Shown here: in pieces, positions 1 to 11,321 of the stretch
Numbering within the stretch: position 1 is the stretch's first letter
Layout of the letters: each line of letters starts with the position of its first letter
DNA from: Bombardia bombarda
Taxonomy: Eukaryota; Ascomycota; Sordariomycetes; Sordariales; Lasiosphaeriaceae
Assembly: GCA_030512295.1 (NCBI GenBank)
Contig: JAULSR010000004.1
Span: forward strand, 2,542,001 to 2,606,000
DNA: 64,000 nucleotides
Direction: 5' to 3'
Made by a program: the position numbers and the translations under genes
The notes under the pieces: generated by a model
The model's database searches: none
The model's input: only the letters and a program-made list of their open reading frames with translations
What the model was told of the DNA's origin: nothing

Positions 1-2931
1 GCTGCTCTTGGCCAGCTCGGCAACAGTAACACCCTTCTTCTTTGCCTCGCGCTCCATGGCCTTCTGGTAGTGGGGGTTGGATGGTCCAGGCGGGTAGAGA
101 TGGGCAATCAAGACAGGGACAGGAGGAGCGGGCTGGTTCCAGCGCGCCATCAAGCCAACCTGCTTCTCATACAGTTCCTTCATCTTAGTGTTGCGGCCGT
201 GTTCGGCAATCCGAACCAAGTCGTCCTGAGTTCCGTTGAGAAGAGCGACTCCAATGTGAGCCTGCTTTAAAGCACCGACATCGTTGGTGCCGTCTCCGGC
301 CATCAGGGTGTAGTATCCCATATCCTTGAGTCCGAGAAGGATGTCCTCCTTTTGCTTGGGCGAGACACGTGCGTAGACCCAAGTGTACCGAAGCAAAGTC
401 TTCCAGCCAACCTGGTCCTTGTACTTGGCCAGCGCATATCCAGTGACACACAGATCCTTGGTCTTGATAATTTCAGGGTCAATAGGCTTGGTGGGGTCAA
501 CCTCGATGTGGATCTTGTCGTCGACGCTGCGCCAGACGAGCTTCTCCTCACCATCAGCGCTGTGCTCGGGCGAGTCCAAGATCAGAACAGCGCGATCGAC
601 AATCTCGACTTCCCTGGCCACGTGGACAGCAGTAAGAGGGTTATCTCCGGTGATCATGACAACACGGTGGCTGCTCTCGTTAAGCATGCGAACAGATTCC
701 TTGGCGTCCTCTTTGAGAGGGCACTGAAGGACAAGGAAACCAGCAAATGTGAGGCCAGACTCAACATTCTCACGCTTGAGCTCATTGATCTTGTTGGTGT
801 TCAGCTCAGTATCGATTGTAAGTTGCTTGTAAGCTAATGCAAGGACACGAGAGCCGCGGCGGGTAAAGTACTTGAACGTCTCTTCATAGTCCTGGGGCAC
901 AATGGAAAGCCTCTTCATGATGGTCTCGGGCGCGCCCTTGACACCAACAAAGGTGCCTCGGAGCTTCTGGCCAGTCTCAGGGTCGGTAGCGTTAACGGAT
1001 GCAATAGAGCTTTGGCGCTTCAGGGCGGAAGAGAACTGGAATCGGCGCTTGACTTGGACAGTGCCAGAGGTTGCGCCGGCGGCTACGAGAGCAGGCTTGC
1101 TGGACAGAATATCATTCTTGGCAAGTCCCCAGCCCAGAGCGGTAAGTGTAGCCTTCTCCATGGGATCTCCGACGATATCTCCCTCATCCAACTTTACGAG
1201 AGCGTGAGCCGTTGCGAGAACAAGTGTGGTCTCCATGCCTGCCTGGTGTACCGCAGTGATATGACTGTGAGCACCATCGGATTCTCTGGGTGTGGAAGTT
1301 CCGGAGCGACCAAGACCGAGACCGGCGATACCCTCAACGACGAGGTCTTCGCCAGTGAGAGTTCCAGTCTTGTCGAAGCATGCCACGTCGATGCGGCCAG
1401 CAAAGGGGATTCTGAAAGGTTCGGTGCAGAAAATAGCGTACTTGGCGAGAGCCGCCAAACTCGTGTTGACGGCGAGACTGAGTTCCATGGGCAGTTCTGG
1501 GGGCACGACACTGGTGACGATGAGGACACAGTCAAGCAATAGCTTAGATCTCTTGCGGTCCTTGCGGACACCCTCATCCCAAACATACCACGAGGCGGCA
1601 ATGGCGAAGACCAAGAGGAACAAGATGAAGAAAAGAGCCTCGGCGTTGTTAGCCGATACGCGCTCCGTAGAGTAGATCATGGTTCGAACCAGGCTGCCCT
1701 GCGAAGTCTCAAACCCGGTCTTAGTGACGATGGCCATCGCGCCGTTGTCTGGAGGTGCAGGGACGCCAGAAACAAGTTTCGGCCTTGCCTCATCGGTGGT
1801 GTTTCCATGAGTGATCTGGAGAACCTTGGTGCCGCCCCAAAGGAAGGAGTTCTTGTCGAGGCCGTCCACATCGATGGTGACGTCGCCGGGGCGGAGCTGA
1901 ACCGAGTCCTTCAGGAGAGGCGTGCTCTCACCCGAAAGCATAGCCTCGTTAACGATAGCGGTTCCTTCAACCAGAAGCATATCACAGGCGACGCCGCCAT
2001 CCTCCTTGGTGCGTCCAACGGAGACCAGGTCACCGGGCAGCAGCTTGTCGCTCTGAACCTGGGTCCATTTGTTGAGTCGGTAGGCGTAGATATCGTAAGG
2101 CTTGATGCTCATGCTACGGAACTCGTTCATGGTGCGCTGGCGCTGCCAGACAACGGTACTCTCGAACATGACGAGCATGAAGAGGGTGAAGAGCGAATAG
2201 TACCAGTACTCATCCAGCATCCACAGGCCGACGCAAAAGACCTGGAACACAAAGAAGGGTGCCACGGCATGTTCCTTGAAGAGCTCGGTGAATGTTGGGA
2301 CGGGGATGTCAAAGGTGTTTGTGCCGTAGTGCTCCTCGAGGCGCGCAAGCTCAGCGCCAGTGGTGATACCCCTGGACCGCTGGTACTTCTCGAGCTTGGG
2401 CTGCGGGTTCGCATCGATATCGTAGGTGAGAGGGCTGAAGGATTTAGTCTCAGTGTCGTAGAGGAACCGGCGCTTCTGGAAGAAGAAGGATAGGTTCGTC
2501 TTGCCGGCAGCCTTGGAACGAGCAAAATGTTAACGTGCTGGCTTCTAGGCACGGGCGATGCGGAGTGGTCCTACCTTGTCGCGCACAAGCTGGCAGATGT
2601 CGGCAGTGCCGGCATTAGCGATGGGGATGACCTTGATCAGCTCGGCATCCTCAATGGAGCCGGCCTTCTGGGCAGTGAAGGCGGCCTTGAGGCTGACGCT
2701 CCAGTGGGTGCACAGCCAGACCAAGCTCTGGGCGGTAATGATTGTTCCGACCCAGACAAACGTCCATTCGGGGGCATTAATATATTTTTCGTATCGTTCG
2801 GGGCTCAGGTAGAAGGCCAGGAAGACGGGCCATATTATGACGAAGGGCCAGATGTAGGCGTGTCTGTACAAGGCCAGGGGCTTCAGCAGCTCGGCCGACT
2901 TGATCTGGGGGTTGTCGACGAGGGGTGCCAT
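1..2931 (-). CDS. SPF1: P5A-type ATPase Spf1 (partial, C-terminus off left edge)
   Basis: Endoplasmic reticulum P-type ATPase of the P5A class. The family (yeast Spf1, human ATP13A1) keeps ER membrane protein topology correct by removing mis-inserted transmembrane helices, and its loss disturbs ER manganese and sterol balance. Exon 1 is 2575-2931 (119 codons, ATG at 2931) and encodes an N-terminal hydrophobic region. A 63-nt intron (2512-2574, donor GTAGGA, acceptor CCAAG) follows; exon 2 runs from 2511 to the window edge, so about 956 residues are present. Visible motifs: PPELP (about 1488-1518), which marks P5 pumps; the phosphorylation motif DKTGTLTG (about 1352-1375); and the hinge motif GDGTNDVG (about 280-300). 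The family is usually 1,200-1,300 residues, so about a quarter lies outside. Long plus-strand ORFs here are antisense shadows. Confidence 0.96.
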
Positions 2932-4169
2932 GGCTGGCGTTGCGCGATGCGCGATGCGCGGTTGCGTTCAATCGGCAGGGTGCGTGCAATCAACGCGAAC
3001 GAGATTAAAAGAAGCGAAGAAAAGAAGAACTGGTGCGGCCTATGATGGCGGCATTGATGTCAACCCGTCGTTGCCGGATGCTGTTGTCGCGGGAAACGGA
3101 ACGGGGAGGACTGGAAATTTGTCTCGAGATGGCGAACGTTGTCTGGTGTGGGATGCGGACCCAGCAGCGCAAGGATCGATTGGATGCGATGTGTGCTTTT
3201 TCGACGTTTCCCAGTCCAGCTGCTTCCACCGGCGCCCCACTGAGGCGAAGCCCGCCTTGGCTGGCGTTGACATTTGAGACAAAGGGCGCTGGCAGGCAAA
3301 ACTTATCGATAAAGACAGCTGGCGACGCGTGGCAGACAGACGACCTCCCTGCCTGGAGGTGCCAAGAATTACTAGGCTCAGCTGGGACAAGTATCTCAAC
3401 GACGTCCCGTTTGAACGGACCATCCATCAACCACCACTTCAAGTTTCCTTCAATACGGTTTGAGTTTGCACGCACAATTATCTAGAGCTATCCGGACCTT
3501 CCAGAAATCATCAAACCGAGTTTTGACAAATTGATAGCACTTTCTTTACTTTACAAATCCCAGCAATTGCATCGCGTATTTGTTAAAACCAATGCAGCAG
3601 ACCGCATGTTGGTTTGGCACAAAAGAGTCATATGTGCGGTGCAAATATGACTGAGTAATTACCTAAACGAACACTTTGCTCGCTACCTGTTTTTCACGAA
3701 ACCATTCCCTTTTACCTTTCAAACATCAAACTTGGGCATCAAAAGCGCCATTCGTTGGGCATACCTTGATGAGGTACATTCTCTCCATAAAGTCATTTAA
3801 TAACTGCAGGTACCCCCATCAAAAACTCGAATTCCATGGGCAGAGTTTACCAGTAGCGTTACCAACCATGCCTGCTTCCTCGTCTGCTGATCATTCGTCC
3901 GGATTCACAACGAATATAGTACACTTTATCGCATGTTCTCGGGGGTTAAACCGTACATGCATGTTCCCGTGTTCCTGAAAAATAATTTAAATCCCTGTTG
4001 TCTACCCCACCACAGACTTCACACACGATTTTAGGTCACTGAAAAAGTCCATTGAATGGCATCTGTCCCGAAAGATCTGTGTCCATTCCAGATTCTTCTT
4101 GAATTACCTTAGTGCGTATTACAGCAAACCACAACATCTACACAATAAAAACTGATAGATACCACAACC
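2932..4169. other. Intergenic, SPF1 promoter side
   Basis: Divergent region between SPF1 and the first Cys/Trp repeat gene. Overlapping ORFs of 79-156 codons on both strands at 3005-3485 have no recognisable motif and no preferred frame. From about 3490 the DNA becomes AT-richer. It should hold both promoters, but no clear TATA box was found. Confidence 0.5.
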
Positions 4170-5245
4170 ATGACGGCTCGTGAGTAGACGTAGCAACTTG
4201 GAGTAGAGGAACTGAACTAAAATAGCTGACAACCTGAAAACCTGAAAGACACTACTCGCGGCGACAATGCAAATCACGTCACTGCTCGGTCCGTCGCCCG
4301 CCAAGTTCCATGCATGTGGACGGAACGCTCAGGACTCGGCTCGTGGCAACCTGTCGGGTCAGTGAAGAAAGACGATCAAAATGTCAGCACCCCATACTGG
4401 GTGGAATGCGTGCCCACCCGTTTTGGAGGTCTTGCCCCACACAGATGGCAGCCTGTAACGCTGTACGATCTTCGCAAGAGAACCAACTGTAGCAAAACGA
4501 GAGCATGCATGTGGAACGACCCGACAGGGCCGTGGCCCGGCACATGGCAGCCTGTCGCCTTCGACGACAACTGGTTGGCAAGTTCAACTCCGCCCATTGT
4601 GTCGTGCACACTGCACGAGGATGGCACATGGTGGCCAGCTTCAGCAGAGCCTGAAGTTGTGCGAGCGATTGCGCAGGCGTTTAACACCAAGAAACGCTCC
4701 GAAGTCAAAGATGTCGACTTAACCAACACAGGAGGCTCCGCACAGAGTGAGAAACATCACGAGGGCCCCCCCAAGGTCACCGGCCTCAACACCAGAGCAA
4801 AGGTGCATTTCGATCTGCCACCCCACAGCACCATCTCCGAGCCATTCGAGTGGACCGACCGAGGCGGGTTTGGTGCAGAGGAAGAAGACAGGGACACCGA
4901 GTTCATGTCAGAGAGTTACTGTTTCTGGTCAGCCGACCGAGGAGAGTTGGACCCAGTCGACATCCCTGCCTCACCAACCGAGCTATTATGCCCGGCTGTA
5001 CCTCCAATGCCTCATGAAGTGAGTCATCATGAGTTTTTTAAAGCGCCTGATACTTGTTGCCAAAGCTGTGACTTACTAACAAAGCAAAGTGGATGCAGAA
5101 TGAATTTTCGGTTCCTATCCAGGATAAGCAGAGAGATCGACCCTCCGAGAAGCCACAGGTGTTGAAGCGTCTTGAAACAGGATTGTGGTTGATGTCGGTC
5201 TGCTGTCTCATTGCAGCTCTGGCGTCCATGTTTGTAGCCGATTGA
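4170..5245 (+). CDS. Cys/Trp repeat protein A, tail-anchored (tandem paralogue 1)
   Basis: Family not recognised. Proposed join: 4170-4179, 4249-5018, 5090-5245 (311 aa). The frame closes exactly. The second intron is well supported (GTGAGT donor at 5019, ACTAAC branch at 5075, acceptor at 5089). The first is weaker: donor GTGAGT, but acceptor AAAG, because the better TAG at 4225 leads to stops in every frame. The protein has four units in which a Cys precedes a Trp-x-Pro: CMW...WQPV, YWVEC...WQPV, CMW...WQPV and C...WWPA. A degenerate fifth, CFW...LDPV, lies in the acidic linker. Exon 3 ends with a hydrophobic helix of about 20 residues (GLWLMSVCCLIAAL...) three residues from the stop, as in tail-anchored membrane proteins. 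It is followed on the same strand by two paralogues that lack this tail. Confidence 0.72.
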
Positions 5246-5756
5246 GTCTTCTGGGAAGGTTAGGTGTGAGGTGCACCCACTGGGCAATTCATATGATTCT
5301 TGTATCTTTAAAAACTACACTCCAGGTTACCAAGTTAAATCTCTGTCCCGCAGTAACCAAGTGAACTAGCCTAGATGTAGATAAGCATCCACATGTCATT
5401 CGGAGCTTTTCGAGCAAGTCCTGAGAATGTATCTGCAATACGACTAGTATTTGCACCTAAGTCCAGGTAAATATCTGCTACAAAGGAGTCATTGAATAAA
5501 GACCATTGACCATGGGCGGGTTGCGGTGGACTGCCGGTCCTTTGTTTTCATTTCCTTGCATCACTCTCCCTACAAACTCTTCCCCGCCCGAGAGACAGAC
5601 AAAGAATCTCATTGCTCACAACCCGAGAAGTGTGACTGACTGCCCTGGTTCCCTTACTTAAACATATATCCTCCCGTTAGCCACTGTAGCCCAACATACC
5701 AACAACACGGGTTTCTGACCATCATATCCTGAGGTCTAGCACTAGGCAAGCAAAAA
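5246..5756. other. Intergenic between paralogues A and B
   Basis: Contains the 3' end of gene A and the promoter of gene B. The stretch CATATATCC near 5662-5672 could be a TATA element about 90 bp before the start of B. No other gene was seen. Confidence 0.4.
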
Positions 5757-6482
5757 ATGGCAGGTATGTAAAGGAACCATCTTGACACACTCCAACTAAT
5801 GGAACAAGCTGACACTCTCAACCACCTAACAGACGCCCATGACGTCCGAAATGGCTACGTAATCGTTGATGACAGCGAAATCCACAAGAACATCGTCACA
5901 ATCGGTCGGCAGCTGCCATGTGTCTGGACCGAGGAGCCCGGAGTTGGCGGAAAGTGGCTGCCGGTGAGGTCGCTACCAACGGACAACCCCAGCATCACTA
6001 CTCCAGTGTGGGTGAAGTGCGCGTTGACGAGCCTCATGGGCACAGCGCCCTACCGCGCGTGGCTGCCGCTTTCTTCCTGCACCGATGGCTTGATGTTCTC
6101 TCAAGATCTGCCTGTCAAGCTGTGCAACTGGACAGTAGGATCCACTTACGACAAGTGGCTCCCAATTGACGAGAGCTACGACGCGGAAAAACCCACTGCT
6201 GTGATGTGCGGACTATTGGCTGATGGCAACACATGGGGGCCACTTGGTGCCGACAAGGCCATAATCTGGGCAACACACCAAGCCTTGAAGACACAGGCCG
6301 CTTCTGCGCTGAAACAGCCGCTGTCAATTTTCTGGAGAGCTCGGAAGGAGTTGGTGGACCCGGGCCGGGAAGACAGAATGGGAAGACAGAATGGCAGCCA
6401 GCGAGGCGCTATCTTCTTTGCCTCTACATGGCTAATACGACAAAGAGAAGCGTGGAGTGGGAAAGAAGGAGTATTGGGCTAA
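5757..6482 (+). CDS. Cys/Trp repeat protein B (tandem paralogue 2)
   Basis: Function unknown. Join 5757-5763, 5833-6482 (218 aa). The first exon is only 7 nt (ATG GCA G), followed by a 69-nt phase-1 intron with donor GTATGT, a CTAAC branch and acceptor CAG. An alternative ATG at 5799 inside the intron is in frame, but the paralogues favour the spliced start. Four repeat units: PCVW...WLPV, VWVKC...WLPL, LCNW...WLPI and MC...WGPL, in the same order and spacing as A and C. The segment VTIGRQLPC matches VTARSVARQVPC in A. The tail is Arg-rich and lacks the transmembrane helix of A. No signal peptide is visible, so a cytosolic location is inferred. The alternation CxW / xxC with a constant WxP could suit a small repeat fold, but this is untested. 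Confidence 0.75.
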
Positions 6483-7187
6483 TGGGCATGGTGGGTGTGT
6501 ACCTAAGGTAGACTAATGCAATTGCGTATCAAACACCACTATCCCTGAGAAGATGTCCATATATGACTCATCTGCGTATAGTGTTCGAACATATTAAACA
6601 AATTATGACTGTACACTGCCTTACCTCATGATACATGACCATAAAACCCTATTCTTTAACCACCATGATACTGTGTGTGTGCTAGAAGAGTTTGATACAG
6701 CTTGTCTAGTTGAGATTGCATCAATGCGTGATAGCTCACGATTTGCTGCTGTTGCTACTGCTGATTGACAGAGCAAGAATGACATCGCGGATACCAATAA
6801 CGTATGCGAATGATGGTCAATCATCCAGAAAGCAGGCTTGGTGCACAGACAACGGCTGACAGTTATCACCAAGTGACTGTTCAAGCCTCATAGAGAGATT
6901 TGGCTCAAGAAAGTTTCCACAAGTGTTGAGCATCGTGTTGTTTGTCCAACTTAAAGAAGTCATTTGTTGCTGAAGACATACGTGTTAGCGCGGAAAGAAT
7001 TTGGACTCTGTGATCAGGTATAAATATCACATCCTCCACCGATATGTCGTTCCCCCAAGACATCTTCTCACAACGATAACCGTATCACCCCTCAGGATCG
7101 CAAAAAGTGTCTTTCCCTTCTCCCTGGGATCTTGAGCCCGAACAACTGATCTATTTACCAAACTACCAGACTCTAATAAGTCTCATC
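6483..7187. other. Intergenic between paralogues B and C
   Basis: AT-rich spacer. The only notable element is the TATA-like box at 7019-7026 upstream of gene C. The minus-strand ORF at 6621-6884 has no recognisable feature. Confidence 0.45.
7019..7026 (+). promoter_or_regulatory. TATA-like box of paralogue C
   Basis: TATAAATA lies 162-169 bp upstream of the ATG at 7188 in an AT-rich spacer and is followed by a pyrimidine/CA-rich leader, as is common in fungal promoters. Assigned by position only. Confidence 0.45.
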
Positions 7188-7794
7188 ATGGCAAGTAAGT
7201 ATTACCACAACAAACGTCTCCGAAAGAAGAACCAAGAGGTGTAGATTCGACTAACACTATAATCAACAAATAGCTGACCAACATGAGTCCCCTTCGTATA
7301 TCTTCGTCAACGAGGATGTACAAATATTCGAAGACACCGGTATCCGCACCTGGGCACAGCTCTGTATGTGGGCCGTAAACAACAATGGCGGCAGTTGGAT
7401 GCCCGTCGAGAAGCGAAGCGAACCACCCAGCGAGAGCCAAGGATATACGTTCCCACGCCTTGTCGAGTGCACCTGGAGGACTCTGGGAGGAGACTTCACA
7501 TGGTCATCATGGAAACCCATCCAGGATACTGAAGCAGACCAAACCTAGAGTCCTCAGGATCTGAATACAACGATCGTGTGGTGCAAGTGGCTCGAGGAGG
7601 ATAGAGTCGGCCGCTGGCGCCCAAACGACTATCTTGAGCAAAATGACAGCGCTTCGAACGAGAACGGTCCACTCGAGATTTGCGAATCCGTGCAGATCGG
7701 GGATAATGCGCGCTGTAAGCGCTGGTGGCCGGTCAACTCACGCGAGTACCTGGCGTATCGTAGGGCTCGTGCCGAGGGCACGCAGGAAAAATGA
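7188..7794 (+). pseudogene. Cys/Trp repeat protein C with in-frame amber codon (tandem paralogue 3)
   Basis: Third family member. Join 7188-7194, 7274-7794: first exon ATG GCA A (7 nt), then a 79-nt intron (donor GTAAGT, acceptor TAG). The frame encodes units 1 and 2 (LCMW...WMPV and VECTW...WKPI), then meets a TAG at 7546-7548. Without changing frame it continues with units 3 and 4 (WCKW...WRPN and C...KRWWPV) to a TGA at 7792. The spacing across the TAG is close to that in A and B, and no usable donor precedes it. The gene is therefore either a fresh nonsense allele giving a 93-aa half protein or a stop-readthrough gene of about 175 aa. Conservation of the downstream half argues that any loss is recent. 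Confidence 0.7.
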
Positions 7795-9348
7795 ATAGTG
7801 TTTTGACACTATATGTGATCTTCAATAAACGATGATCACCTATTAGACTACTTGACGGAGTTGGTTTAGTGACGTGGATAAGAAAGGGTACTTAATCATG
7901 GTGTTATGATAGCATTCAGCATGATTAGACAATGTTCTGCGTTGGCCGTCATTATTTTCGCCATGGACAGAGATTTTGTGACATGTTTAATTGGCCTAAC
8001 GAATTCTTCTCGCCTTCAAAACGTTGAATATACATGTTGTGTCGATGGCCACTCCTATTATCTCAGTATATGCGGCACAATATATATAAACTCAGCGAGT
8101 CGTGGGCCATCGACAAGGAGTCGAGCAATAGAGAAGGGTTCTTTCTAGCACCTCGGGGCGCTACGTAAGTCTAAATCCGTGTGCTCCGTAGAATACATTC
8201 TTCCTTCCAGCTGAGCGTTACGCTAACGAATATAGTTAACATCAGTATGCTACAGTCTAGGTGAGCTGCAGCCTGCCTCGGTGCCGCTGGTGGTGGTAGC
8301 CAGGGGCGCAACGGTCAGGGACCATTTTTACTATCTTCGTCTTTCTTTTCGTCGTCTCTAATTGGTCATTAAGGTTTGTGTTCCTCCTCAACTGGAATAC
8401 ACCTTCAGCAGCCGAATCTCTGAACCTCCACACCACTACATTACGACTGCTACTTGCCACGCGCGAGACGGCTAGCCATGTAGTCGGATCGAGGGGGTAG
8501 GGCAATATTTGGCTGTGAACCTCTTTGGTCTTTGCGTTGCCTTTTAGCTTATATAGCTGATGAACTTCACTGATGGCTAAGGGCAGGTCAGATGGAAACT
8601 GCCCCTCCTCTACAGTTTGCGATTTTGGAGCTATTAAGTATCAAAAAGGTAGATCGGATGAAAATCATGTAGCCTGTCGGGTCTGCTGAGGGACCCATCT
8701 CAGCCCTCCCGAAACCCTATAAAGATTCGTCCTCCTGCCAGCCCTCCACGAAATTTACACTCCCAAAACCACCATTCTTCGTGGCACCCAGTCTCCCTAA
8801 TTGGCCATGCCATATCTTGCACGACCCCAAGTGAGACTTTTGTGTATAGAAAACAATAATGTATTGAATCGAACCACGGACCATACGTGGACCATACATG
8901 GACCACACCTGTCCCTGCCTATATTGTATTATACCCGTCTAAAAGCAACATACGTGTCGCAATACCATGCCAGGGTTCCCTCCTAACTCCTGCCAATTAA
9001 TAACCGGCCAATTTCCAGGACCATTGCTGTAACCCCTCATTATGCGCACTTAAACCTCCTTGCCGGTGTTCCCTGCCACTTTTCGCCCTGGGGTTTGCAA
9101 CCTGCATGAAAGAGCAAATAAACAGACATCCAAGACGTAGCCATATCATACCATACCATACCCAATCGCCTACCTGCCTACCTATCCTGTCCGTCTATCC
9201 TAGCGCCATCGCCCCACCCCACAAGAAACAACAAGTTCCGTCAAACAATACGTCTAAAAGCAGACAGCGTATGCACCGAATGTAAACCAAAACAGGAAAA
9301 AAAAACCAAAAAAAAAAAAAAACCAAGAAAGAAAAGGAAATAAGCCAA
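7795..9348. other. Intergenic, no gene seen
   Basis: A 1.5-kb AT-moderate stretch. The plus ORF at 7906-8148 (80 codons) and ORFs at 8257-8986 show no motifs, and no further Cys/Trp repeat copy was found. A purine/A-rich tract (about 9290-9335) lies just beyond the 3' end of the next minus-strand gene. Confidence 0.5.
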
Positions 9349-9690
9349 TCACTCCATCAACGTCCCAACACTAGGCTGCGCCAGACTCGCCGACCGCCTC
9401 ACCCTCGCCCTGCTCGCCGGGCGAGCGTACCCATTACCATTACCATGGTGACCGCCGCCACCCGACTCATACCCAGCCGGCGACCCGACCACCGACCCGG
9501 GCCGGATATACTCAGCAATGCGTTGCGCGATGCTCGACTGTCTGCGCAACGTCTTTGGCGGTTGCTGCTGCTGCTCTCTCGCCGCCCGGGAGATAGGCCG
9601 AGCAGCTTGCTGTTGCTGTGCTGTCTCCGCGGCAGCAGCAGCACCATCGCCGGCGCGATACATAGCCGTCGAGTGTCTCTTCAGCTGCGC

Positions 9691-9725
<35 letters not shown>

Positions 9726-11321
9726 CGACCCCATCCACACCAGTATCAACAGCCTTCCCCTTCCCATCCATCACCGTCATCTCTACCCCTGCTCTCATCT
9801 CTATCTCCTCAGCTGCAACCGTGCGGCCCGTCCCGTAGCTGGGTGACCAGCTCGGCCGCGGCTGTCTCGAGTTCCTCTGGCTGTTGTTGGCCTGAGCCTG
9901 AGCAGCAGCGGAGGTGTACTGCCCGCTGTCGCGGCGCTGTGGCGAGCTGCTCCTGCTGGCTGAGCCGGAGCCAGAGCCAGAGCCGGAGGGTCTGCTGATG
10001 GCGGTGGCGTCTGAGCTGCTGGCGTTTGCTTCGGTCGAGTATCTAGCCGCGGCAGCGGCGGCGGCGGCGGCGGCGGCGGCGGGGTTGCCGGTGGTGGTGG
10101 TGGTGGTGGTGGTAGTGGCGGCGAATTGCGTGTGGGGGTTGGGGCGTATGGTGTGGGGGGTGGTCATGCGCTGGGAGAGAGTGCGCCAGATTTGCTCGCG
10201 GAGGGCGCGGTCTTCGGCCTCGGCTTGGGAGAGGAAGAGCTCGAAGTCGCTTGGGGATGTTGGTGGGAGATTGTTGGGGGTGATGAGTTCTTTCTGTTTA
10301 CCCTTTACAATGTTGAGGGGGCGGGGAGTGAGTGTCTCTACTTTTGTGTTGTCGAGTGGACTGGGTTGAAGCTTGGGAGGGCCGTATGTGGCTTCAGGGG
10401 GTGGGTGGTTGGCCTTCTGCCCGGTGGCTACAGCGGAGGCGTGACTGATTGGAACGTGTGCTGCGGCTTGCGATTCCTTGACTGGATCTTGGGCTACCTT
10501 GTAAGGGCGAGGGCTTTCTGAGCCTGGTTGCTGCTTCAGAGGAGGTTTCTGTCGAGAAGGGGTCTTGGGTTCGGCTGAGACTTGGGTTGGACCCTCGTTA
10601 TGTTGTTTGCTCGTTTGTCGTACGACAGGGGTCACCGAGTCTGCCTCATTCTCCATCAGGGGTTTGAGAGGAGGGGGGGAGGTCTCCTTGGAAGGCTCTC
10701 GTCTCTCATCGCTGACCCACTGCGTATTCGAGGTGCGACAGGCGAGACCACAAGCCGGGAAAAGTCAGCGGCGGCATGCTGGGGCTGGTAGATGAACCGA
10801 GGTTTCGTCTCCTGTGGCGGCGACGAGGACGGTGGTGGTTTCTGCCATGACCTCAATCGATCTCGGAAGCTGGCCTTCTTCTTCAGTTGGGGAAGCGGGT
10901 GCGAAAGTGAGGTGGTATGCATCTCGGCAATGCTTTGCTGTCGTGGTTGGCTCTCGATTATAGTGGACAGTTGCGGCTGAGGTTGTTGTGTAAGAGGGCC
11001 TGCATTTGTCCGCCGTCCCAGGCGTTGTCGGGGTACTTGTTCCGCTGTGGCCGAGACCGTTGTTCTGACTCTCACTGTCAAGGGAACAACACAGGGTACG
11101 GACAGAGTTGACACAGTGCTGTCTGTCTCGTCCGGCTTTGGAGGGCCAGTATGAACTGGATTTATACTAAGCTCTCTTGAGCTCCTTGTTCGTCGCAGAA
11201 AGCGGCCAAAGAAGCCCGAGTCGCGGTTGTTGGGCGGAGGCGGGCTTCTAATACCTGGCCGACTGCTGGTACCGGGCGAGGCAGAGCCATCCGGCTCCGC
11301 TGTATCGCTGGCCATGCCCAT
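9349..11321 (-). CDS. Large disordered protein, low complexity
   Basis: No family recognised. Two minus-strand ORFs (10656-11321 and 9349-10656) overlap by one base and read as one protein. Preferred model: join 10721-11321 and 9349-10640 with an 80-nt intron 10641-10720 (donor GTGGGT, CTGAT near the branch position, acceptor GGCAG), giving 630 aa. The alternative is a one-base indel in the C7 run (G7 on the plus strand at 10673-10679), which would also fuse the two. The protein is Ser/Pro/Gln-rich with homopolymers encoded by microsatellites: Thr/Ala runs (about 10050-10115), a Thr-Gln run (about 9690-9725), Gly-Ser repeats and Gln runs. A short basic segment (GFFGRFLRRTRSSREL) near the N-terminus is the only ordered-looking part. 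Possibly a regulatory or cytoskeletal scaffold; unproven. Confidence 0.7.

Noticed and set aside
352..2493. Long plus-strand ORFs (161-228 codons) opposite SPF1
   Set aside because: The minus frame gives a continuous P5A ATPase with all catalytic motifs; the plus ORFs are antisense shadows of GC-biased codons.
3005..3485. Overlapping ORFs of 79-156 codons on both strands upstream of SPF1
   Set aside because: All frames are open together because of base composition; no motif and no splice structure.
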